From NCBI RefSeq assembly GCF_019393635.1, contig NC_057866.1, positions 226,513,359 to 226,577,358 on the forward strand: a stretch of 64,000 nt of DNA, written 5' to 3'. Positions within the stretch are counted from its first letter, which is position 1. Each line of letters begins with the position of its first letter. Origin of the DNA: Dromiciops gliroides. Taxonomy: Eukaryota; Chordata; Mammalia; Microbiotheria; Microbiotheriidae. Position numbers and translations under genes: made by a program. Below are positions 57,049 to 64,000 of the stretch, piece after piece. A model generated the notes under the pieces. It ran no database searches and had not been told where the DNA came from. It worked only from the letters and a program-made list of their open reading frames with translations.

Positions 57049-57199
57049 CCTTTTTTTTTTTTTTTGGCGGGGCAATAGGGGTTAAGTGACTTGCCCAGGG
57101 TCACACAGCTAGTAAGTAAGTGTCTGAGGCCAGATTTGAACTCAGGTACTCCTGAATCCAGGGCCAGTGCTTTATCCACTGAGCCACTTAGCCGCCCCC
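57049..57199 (-). mobile_element. Short marsupial SINE
   Basis: Flanks 'taattaggcctt' and 'taattaggtctt' are the TSD. 'agtaagtaag' shows a 4-bp internal duplication. Confidence 0.94.
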
Positions 57200-57479
57200 C
57201 TAATTAGGTCTTGATGATTGACAAAGCTTTTGTATGTCAGCTTTAGCATTCCAGAATAGGAAGGGACCTTGGTGGCTTTGGGGAGTAATATTCTAGGGTC
57301 ATACAATAGGAAGACAATTTTCCCCTAAAAGATGTTGAAGCCATTTTTGAGCCTTGATTGACCCAGGAGACTGGTGGCCTCAATATAAAAATCACACAAG
57401 GAGTCAACAATTCCTCCCTCTGGCTTCCAATGGAAGTCTCTCATAGGACTTTAGTAACAGGTTATGAGGAAGAAGTGTC

Positions 57480-57682
57480 AGGCACTGAGTAGGTGCTAAT
57501 GTTAGCTGTCATTAGTAGTAGTAGTAAGTTACACAGGTGGGAACTACAAGTCTGGCTAGCCCCATTTTACTGACAAGAAAACTGAGACCTAGAGAGGGGC
57601 TAAATGTTTTGCCTATATTGACATAGCCATTAAGTAATGGGTGATATTTGATCTTGCATCTTTCTGACTCCAAGTCCAGTTC

Positions 57683-57690
<8 letters not shown>
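57480..57690 (-). repeat. MIR-like fragment
   Basis: 'ggcactgagtaggtgctaatgttag', 'ccattttactgacaagaaaactgagacc' and 'ctgactccaagtccagttctttc'. Confidence 0.6.

Positions 57691-57760
<70 letters not shown>
57688..57760. repeat. (AT)n microsatellite, about 36 uninterrupted units
   Basis: Pure TATATA from 'ttcatatata' to 'atatatta'. It is a self-complementary cruciform-prone tract and a likely polymorphic site. Confidence 0.97.
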
Positions 57761-57763
<3 letters not shown>

Positions 57764-58049
57764 GGCAGATTTTTAAAAAGACAGTTGTGGAGTAGAAAAG
57801 GCTGATTGGGACAGACCTACGTATGAATCCTACTTGACTCTGGTCAAAATACTCGACTCATTAGATGTTCAATTTTGTCATTTGTAAGAGGGGGAGAATA
57901 ATAATGTCGGTAGCTATCTCCATCATAGGTTGGTTGTGAAGCTTGTCTTCTCCATGCTTTTGTCCAGGGTCTCCCCCTTATCTGCAACTAGGTGCTAAAA
58001 CAAAAGGCCCTTCCTAACTCCCAAATTATTAGGCTTCTCATCTGAAATT

Positions 58050-58200
58050 GTTGCACGTATCTCTCAGCAGAACAGAAGCTCCCTGAAGGTAGGAACTGGG
58101 GGTCCTTTTTTTGTCCTGTATCCTATTTTGGCTTTTGGAATCCTGAAGCCTTGTCTTGTATATAACCATCACTCACTAAACATTGAATTGAATCAAATCT
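58050..58200 (+). repeat. L2/L3 tail
   Basis: 'gcagaacagaagctccctgaaggtaggaactggggg...ccatcactcactaaacattgaattg'. 57.77-58.05 and 58.20-58.60 kb have MIR-like traces at most. Confidence 0.5.
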
Positions 58201-58619
58201 GATAATGTGCGTAAACCTTAAAGCCCTGTTTACGTGCCAGTTATATAGCAGATTTTCATGCATGACTTTTTAGGAATAGAGGGACTTAGGGATGAAGGGG
58301 AGGGAAAGAGAGGAGCAAAGGGAGAAGAGGCCTATTGGATATTTAAAGGTTTTTGTTATTAAGCTACAATGTATGACCACCAAAAATTGGATCTCTGGTT
58401 ATGAGACCTATGTGAACTGTGAGAGACACTTTACATGCTCACTGTGACACTTGGGGCATATTGTGTGGACTCTGAAGGAGTGCAGATTGGTTTATCTGGT
58501 ATTTTCCTTTGGCCTTACAGTAAGGCAACATGTCACTATATTAATTTTCCAGAAAGGGAGTATAATAGATGAGATGTCCAAAAGATGCTGGTCTACTTAA
58601 GCCACTGGTCAAGTGGACT

Positions 58620-58745
58620 TAGATGCCAACAAATTCAATCCTGTCATTTTACAAATAAGGAAACTGAGGCAAAGGTAAGTGACTTGCCCAGGATGACAGT
58701 TTGAAGTAGGGTCAAGTCTTCATGACTCCAAGTCTACTATCCCAT
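58620..58745 (-). repeat. MIR fragment
   Basis: 'cctgtcattttacaaataaggaaactgaggcaaaggtaagtgacttgcccagg' to 'ccaagtctactatccc'. Confidence 0.75.
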
Positions 58746-58799
58746 TCTCTAAACCAGCTGTGTCAAGCACCAGGCAAACACTTCAAATTAAAATGTAAT

Positions 58800-58979
58800 T
58801 GGGGGGCAGCTAGGTGTCAAAGTGGATAAATTATAGTATATGTGTATATACACTTGTGTGTGTGTATGGATAAAGATCTGTGTCCCTCTCTTAGATAATG
58901 GTGACTAAGAAAAGGTCATTCTCTCAGGCACCCAGACACTTAGACTTGCATTTAGAGTTTTTGAGCATTTAAATCAGGA

Positions 58980-59010
<31 letters not shown>

Positions 59011-59226
59011 CACACACATATAATCTCCTGAGAATAGTAAATAGTTTTAAAGAAGAGGGATCAAAGCTGTAAACCAAGCCACCCTGGTACTTTGGAAAGA
59101 AAGTGCCAAGATAATGATTCATTAGATCATTTGAACTCGGGTTCAAATGTGACCTCAGACACTTGACACTTACTAGCTGTGTGACCCTGGGCAAGTCACT
59201 TAACTCCCCATAGCCCCGCCCCCCCA
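58800..59226 (+). mobile_element. Short SINE interrupted by the left inverted arm
   Basis: Head 'gggcagctaggtgtcaaagtggataaa' (58800-58830) and tail from 'gggttcaaatgtgacctcag' (about 59140) to 'agccccgcccccccaaaa'. The middle of the SINE ('gcactggccctggattcagg...') is missing and replaced by the arm at 58829-59127. Confidence 0.88.
58829..59127 (+). repeat. Inverted duplication, left arm
   Basis: Near-identical reverse complement of 59798-60095. Differences are single substitutions (for example 'cacccag' versus 'catccag', 'gctgtaaacc' versus 'gctgcaaacc'), one extra 'a' near 59111 and the CT-repeat length. It starts and ends inside the SINE. Confidence 0.92.
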
Positions 59227-59395
59227 AAATGTGATTGGGAAACATTTAATAAAATAAAAATACAATAAAACATACTAAATTTAAAAACTAAATCAACATG
59301 CAGTCAGTCTACAGGGATCCTTATGTATAAGTTAGTGTTACCTATTTCTATTTGAGTTTGATACCCTGCATTTCACCAATGGTGAGATTTCAGTA

Positions 59396-59797
59396 GGTGT
59401 CCACTCACTGACTACTCTGGACTCATTTTCACTGTACTGACCTGATACCTGGACATCTGGGTTCCATTGTTCATCTGACTTAACTTCTGGCAGGTTGAGT
59501 TTGTGGCTAAGGTAACGTCATCAGTCATTGGCAATGTGACCCAACAGTCCCAATTAGTTACATTGCTAAGACAAACAGTTTTGCCTGTAACTACCTCTCC
59601 CATAGGTCTTGGTACTTTCTTGGCCAAAACAGTGATAACAATCAATGGCCACTACTACCAGGATCTCCCTTCAGGGCAAAGGAAAAAAAAAGGAACCCAT
59701 ATACCCTTTATAGATCTAGTCACTTCCTAATGTCTCAGAATTTTGTTTCCCCCAGTAGTTCCTCAAATGTCCCAGGGATGAAATGCACTGCAGAGAC
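59396..59797. other. Spacer between the inverted arms, open on both strands
   Basis: Non-repetitive. It has a 75-78 codon open stretch on each strand (59503-59730 plus, 59645-59412 minus). The minus reading has several Asn-X-Ser/Thr and Cys residues, so a decayed retroviral envelope fragment was considered, but no diagnostic motif is certain. Function unknown. Confidence 0.3.
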
Positions 59798-59913
59798 ATC
59801 TAACGAATCATTACTTGGCACTTTCTTTCCAAAGTACCAGGGTGGCTTGGTTTGCAGCTTTGATCCCTCTTCTTTAAAACTATTTACTATTCTCAGGAGA
59901 TTATATGTGTGTG

Positions 59914-59946
<33 letters not shown>

Positions 59947-60095
59947 TCCTGATTTAAATGCTCAAAAACTCTAAATGCAAGTCTAAGTGTCTGGATGCCT
60001 GAGAGAATGACCTTTTCTTAGTCACCATTATCTAAGAGAGGGACACAGATCTTTATCCATACACACACACGTGTATATACACATATATTATAATT
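59798..60095 (-). repeat. Inverted duplication, right arm (probable source copy)
   Basis: 'atctaacgaatcattacttgg' to 'cacatatattataatt'. It contains the (GA)n tract 59914-59944, complementary to (CT)n at 58983-59010. This copy lies in continuous sequence, while the left copy interrupts a SINE, so this one is probably the donor. Confidence 0.9.
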
Positions 60096-60124
60096 CTGGT
60101 TAAATAAGGAAGGTAAAAATCTAT

Positions 60125-60240
60125 CTATAATTTATTATTCAAGAACATTTATCAAGTGCTTATTATGTGCCAGGCATTATGTTACACAAGGATACAAATA
60201 TGAAAGTGAGGCATCTGTTCTCAAGGAGCTTACATACTGC
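60125..60240 (+). repeat. L2 3' end
   Basis: 'aagaacatttatcaagtgcttattatgtgccaggcattatg' to 'ctcaaggagcttacatactg'. Confidence 0.85.
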
Positions 60241-60663
60241 TTTTGTAAAATGTAACAGCAAGAAAGGTCTCCATCAAACAGTAATGTCCCCTTATAGTGA
60301 CACAAATGGGAGAATCCCATAACTTCCCCAAAGAATTATCCAATAAATTGGGGGATGGCTGTTATATTGCTAATTCTTAAAAACTGCCAAACACGCATTA
60401 CTTGGATTTCAGAGAAGTAGGTCTGGATGATAAAGATCCTGTCAGAAACCCAAATTCTAATCTAGTCTAGGCCCCCTGCTTGAAGACCTGTCTTCTCTGT
60501 GTGTTTAATGTCTTCCCTCCGCCATCTTCAAAGACCTGTTTTCTCAACTCTTACTGTACATTTCTACCAATTTAATATTATTTTTTAACATTTTATTTCC
60601 ATTCCAAATTTTCTCCCTCTACTCTTTGAGAAGGCAATAAATATGATACCCATTATATAGACA

Positions 60664-60836
60664 GGGCAGCTAAGTGGCACAGTGGATGGAGTGCCAGGAC
60701 TGGAGTAAGGAACTCCTCCTCCTTAGTTCAAATTCACTCTCAGACACTTCCTAGTGGTGTAACCCTGGGCAAGTCTTTGCCAAGAAAACCCCAAATAGGG
60801 TCACAGAGTCAGACATGATGGAAATGACTGAACGAC
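60664..60836 (+). mobile_element. Long SINE with internal deletion
   Basis: 'gggcagctaagtggcacagtggatggag' to 'ctgggcaagt', joined to 'ctttgccaagaaaaccccaaatagggtc' and 'aaatgactgaacgac'. The 'cctcagtttcctcatctg' portion is missing. Confidence 0.88.
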
Positions 60837-61287
60837 ATACATATGAAATACTGTAACACATATTTTTTCCTTAGTCAAGTTCTGGGGGAAAAATAGCCAA
60901 AAAAAAGTATATACTTCAATCTGTACTCTAGACAGTTAATTCTCTCTGGAGGTGGATGGCATTTTATACCATGAGTACTTTGGAATTGTGGTAGATCACC
61001 AAATTCATCAGTCGTTCACAGTTGATTTTCCTTACAATATTGCTGTTAGTGTTCTCTTGGCTCTGCTCACTTTACCTTTCATCAATTCAAACAAGTCTTC
61101 CCAGGTTTTTCTGAAATCATCTTCATCATTTCTTATAGCGCAGTAGTATTTCTTCACATTCATAGACCATGTTTCACCATTTCTCAATTGATGGGTGCCC
61201 TCCTGTTTTCAATTCTTTGCCACCATAAAAAAAAGAGCTGTGATATTTTTGTGTTATATATGAGACCTTCCCCTTTAATCTTTTTGG

Positions 61288-61424
61288 CATAGGGCAATGA
61301 TTATTAAGTGACTTGCCCAAGGTCATACAGCTAGTAAGTGTCAAGTGTCTGAAGCTGGATTTGAACTCAGGTTCTCTTGAATCCAGGGCCGGTGCTTTAT
61401 CCACTATGCCACCTAGTTGTCCCT
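61288..61424 (-). mobile_element. Short marsupial SINE
   Basis: TSD 'cccctttaatctttttggc' / 'cccctttaatcttaatggc' flanks it. Confidence 0.93.
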
Positions 61425-61705
61425 GCCCCTTTAATCTTAATGGCATTTAATAGTGTTTCTAATTATGTACCTTTCATACGTAAAATGAAATACTAATTTC
61501 AATTAATTAATTTCGCTTTATTTGAAGATAGGTTGGACTAGATAGAGCTCTTAAAGTCCCTTCTAGCCTAATAGCCAGTTCTAAAAACAAATTTACATTC
61601 CCTCTCAAAACCAGCTGCTTTGGACAGCTATTTCTTTCATCATTCATTTTCCTGGTGACTTACAACTTAAATTTGGTAGGTATCTTAGACTTTTCGTACC
61701 TGATT

Positions 61706-62536
61706 GTTGTTGCTGAATCATTTCAGTCAAGTCAGACTCCTTTTGACCCCATTTTGGGTTTTCTTGGGAAAGATACTGGAGTGGTTTGCCATTTTCTTTT
61801 CTAGCTTATTTTATGCCCCCCTCCCCATTTTTAAAAAAAGTTTTGAGTTCTAAATTCTATCGCTCACTCCCTCCTCTCCCTGAGACAGTAAGCAATCACA
61901 TATAGGTTTACAGATATGCAATTATGGAAAACATTTCCATATTAGTCATTTTGTATGACAAAAGAAAAAATAGTTAAAAATAGCACGTTTCAGTCTGTAT
62001 TCAATCTCTCTATCAGTTCTTTCTTTGGAGGTGGACAGCGCTTCAACACTAGTTCTTTGGGATTGTTGTGAATCACTGTATTGCTGAGAATATCTGTCAT
62101 TCAGTTCTTCATGAAACAATATTGTTACTGTACTGTGTACATTATCTTGCTCACTTCTCTATGCATCAGTTGTTCATATAAGTCTTTCCAGGTTTTTCTG
62201 AAATCATCCCGCTTGTCATTTCTTATAGCACAATACTACTCCATTATAATCATATATCATAACTTGTTTAGCCATTCTCCAACTGATGGGCATCCCTTTG
62301 ATTTCCAATTCTTAGCTACCACAAAGAGCTGATATATTTGTTTTTGTACAAGTAGGCTCTTTCCCCCATTTTTTGGTATGTCTTTGGAATACAAACCCTG
62401 CAATGGTATTGACAATGGCATTTTACAGACAAGGAAACCGGGGCAAACAGGGTTAAATGACTTGCCCAGGGTCTGAAGATGAGTCTTCCTGACTCCAGGC
62501 TTGACTCTCTATCTACTGGGCCATTTAGCTGCCGAA
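61706..62536 (-). mobile_element. Long SINE split by an L1 3' end
   Basis: First part 'ttgttgttgctgaatcatttcag' to 'ctagcttattttat' (61706-61815). Last part 'cattttacagacaaggaaaccgg' to 'gggccatttagctgcc' (62418-62534). The L1 at 61816-62415 separates them. Confidence 0.85.
61816..62415 (-). mobile_element. Old L1 3' end, minus strand, inserted in the long SINE
   Basis: 'ctccctcctctccctgagacagtaagcaatcacatatagg' (complement of the purine tract and 'gcttgctgtct'), 'tttctttggaggtggacagcgc', 'tcctcaactgatgggcatcc'-like (62273-62295) and 'ttgtttttgtacaagtagg'. It ends in 'tctttggaatacaaaccctgc', ORF2 sequence. Confidence 0.82.
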
Positions 62537-62599
62537 TACTATGAGAGGATTCCACCCCAACTACTGGCCCGCTGACTGCTTTCTAAACATGTTATGTTT

Positions 62600-62920
62600 A
62601 TCTACTGCTCAGGTGGTTTCCCCATCTGGAACAAGCTACTGTCTGCTTAATACCTATCAAAACAGCCTCCTCTCTCCTTCAAGTCCCACCCTCTCCCATC
62701 CCTGACTGGGTGTGATCATGGCTTCCTTTAAACTATTCATCTACCCTAAGATGTTTCTCATGCTACCATCTAGAATTATTTAGCAGCTTTCTTACTTAGC
62801 TACTTAACTTTTTATGTGAAGAATCTTGTCTGCTCAACAAGACCATCTGCAGCTTGAAGGCAGATTGTGATTTATACTTCTTTGTATATTCCAAAGTGCT
62901 ATACTAATGAAGAATTTTCT
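62600..62920 (+). repeat. L3-like LINE 3' end
   Basis: 'ccccatctggaacaagctac', 'ctccttcaagtcccaccctctccc' and 'gcagcttgaaggcagattgtgatttatacttctttgtatattcc'. Confidence 0.55.
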
Positions 62921-63224
62921 TTTATGAATCATTACTCAGGTACAATGGGAAAATCTGGTGCTTGAGACAAGATGCCATACTAAGTGTGAAAGGTGCAAAA
63001 GAACTTCTGAGCAGGAAATAACAAGGCAGCAACCTTCCAGGCAAAAGGTAAACATGTAATTTTGAGAACTATGATTTCATCTGTGTTCTCTCCATGTTTC
63101 TCTGTTTGCTAGGCAGTATATGAGATTAAAATCTGAAAAGCAAAGAGGCAATTTTGGGAATTAAATAGTTATTTTTATTGTGCAACTTTGCAGGGAAAAA
63201 AAGTCTAGGGCAGATGATGATTTA

Positions 63225-63315
63225 TTTCTCTGGGTCAGTTTCCTTACCTATAAAATGAAGGATTTGGAAAAAGTTATCTTTAAAGTTTCTTCTAGCTAAC
63301 ATTCTGTGAGTCTAA
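63225..63315 (+). repeat. MIR 3' part
   Basis: 'gggtcagtttccttacctataaaatgaaggatttgg...tagctaacattctgtgagtc'. Confidence 0.75.
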
Positions 63316-63519
63316 GTTGATTTTTTTTTGGTAGAGAACCATCATTGATGTCTTCTGAAGCTATAGTTCTATCACAACCGAATGATAAAAAGAGCACATT
63401 TTACCCAAGAAAATGAAACAAGCCAAAGTACAAAGACAGCGAGACCACTGGCTTTATATTTAAAAAAAACACATATACACTGAGCACCCTTACCCTTCCA
63501 TAGTCCAATCTGTGATTTA

Positions 63520-64000
63520 CATAGTAGTTACAATCTCTAATCTCAGTTTATTTGTAACAGACCATTAATTTTTAATGAATAACTAAACTGTTGTTGAAGC
63601 ATTTTTTTCAGAATGAGTGAAGGCACTATAAAAATTCAAGGTGGTACTTCTAATAAGTCAGATAAACTGACTGGTCTCATGTCATTTCTGAAAACTTCAA
63701 GTTAAAGCAATGTGATGGTTGAGAACATTTCTTTTATCAGCACAATGAGACAAGTGATGACACTGACAATAATTAGCCCTCTTTTGTAAAGTTATTTGGT
63801 TTTAGAAACTGAACACATAGTGATAATCAGATCAATGAAAATACACTGACATACAGATTAAATTCAACGTATTTCCCATAAGTTACCAAATTCTACACCT
63901 CAGACATGTAAAAATATCAGTTACAAAAAATACACACACAATCAAGCAAAATATCTTTAATTAGTAAGGTGATCATAAATAATTCCACATAAAAGATTTA
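63520..64000 (-). other. Putative 3' UTR end of an upstream minus-strand gene
   Basis: Repeat-free AT-rich sequence to the window edge, with AATAAA on the minus strand (complement of tttatt, 63552-63547) and no transposon. It sits about 24 kb upstream of the candidate exon at 39.7 kb on the same strand. If that exon is MCUB, the expected upstream neighbour in the same orientation is SEC24B (known human order). This would then be its 3' UTR. That identity is inference only. Confidence 0.4.

Larger units (their letters stand above)
58760..59395 (+). repeat. AT-rich element 'X' split by a SINE
   Basis: 'caaattaaaatgtaattggg' (to 58800) resumes after the SINE as 'aaaatgtgattgggaaacatttaataaaat' (59225 on), 'aacatgcagtcagtctacagggatcc' and 'tatttgagtttgata'. 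The flanking 'aatgt(a/g)attggg' pair is the SINE's TSD. Confidence 0.7.
60575..61460 (-). mobile_element. Old L1 3' end, minus strand, with two SINE insertions
   Basis: Minus-strand L1 wording: 'tctctggaggtggatggcattttataccatgagtactttggaattgtgg' (3' UTR) and 'caggtttttctgaaatcatc', 'gcgcagtagtatttc', 'tctcaattgatgggtgccc' (complement of the ORF2 end). Interrupted by SINEs at 60664-60836 (+) and 61288-61424 (-). 60.24-60.57 kb has no feature. Confidence 0.82.

Overview
The window is vertebrate nuclear DNA, almost certainly from a marsupial and probably an Australian-type (australidelphian) one. The main evidence is a roughly 150-bp SINE that begins GGGGCAGCTAGGTGG and carries an internal CTGTGTGACCCTGGGCAAGT motif. 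About thirty insertions of it are present, in both orientations, many with intact target-site duplications (TSDs). This looks like the WSINE1-type family. With it are a longer related SINE (about 250 bp), marsupial L1 3' ends of at least two subfamilies, several solo-LTR-like blocks, and old mammalian L2, L3/CR1 and MIR fragments. No prokaryotic-style gene organisation is present.

The window is mostly intergenic and intronic. 1-37 kb is repeat-dense: an L1 with broken ORF2 at 1-2395; L1 3' ends at 3.9-4.6, 4.9-5.5 (minus), 6.2-7.7, 13.2-14.3 and 34.0-34.95 kb; LTR-like blocks at 7.8-8.3, 25.0-25.7 and 28.15-28.6 kb; and an L3/CR1 fragment at 11.0-11.9 kb. 38.5-40.4 kb holds the one clear genic signal, a dense CpG island containing a minus-strand candidate first coding exon (39718-39647). 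That exon has an upstream in-frame stop, an Arg/Leu-rich mitochondrial-presequence-like peptide and a strong CAG|GTAAGG donor. The gene would run toward position 1; I recognised no further exon, so the first intron probably spans the whole left part. MCUB (mitochondrial calcium uniporter dominant-negative subunit) is my leading but unproven candidate. 40.4-63 kb is again repeats, with LTR-like blocks at 42.7-43.15 and 51.4-51.8 kb. 63.3-64.0 kb looks like the end of a minus-strand 3' UTR of an upstream gene, with an AATAAA on the minus strand.

The best observations beyond routine annotation are: (1) an L1 insertion with a roughly 115-bp 3' transduction, bounded by a perfect 15-bp TSD (13209-14273); (2) a roughly 300-bp, nearly identical inverted duplication (58829-59127 and 59798-60095) whose left arm sits inside a SINE and replaces part of it; (3) a second near-perfect inverted repeat of about 55 bp flanking 1.07 kb (40804-40858 and 41930-41989); and (4) two short insertions bounded by direct repeats inside one AT-rich old repeat (50121-50387). 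I found no defence system, CRISPR array, rRNA or tRNA gene, or other self-contained undescribed genetic system.
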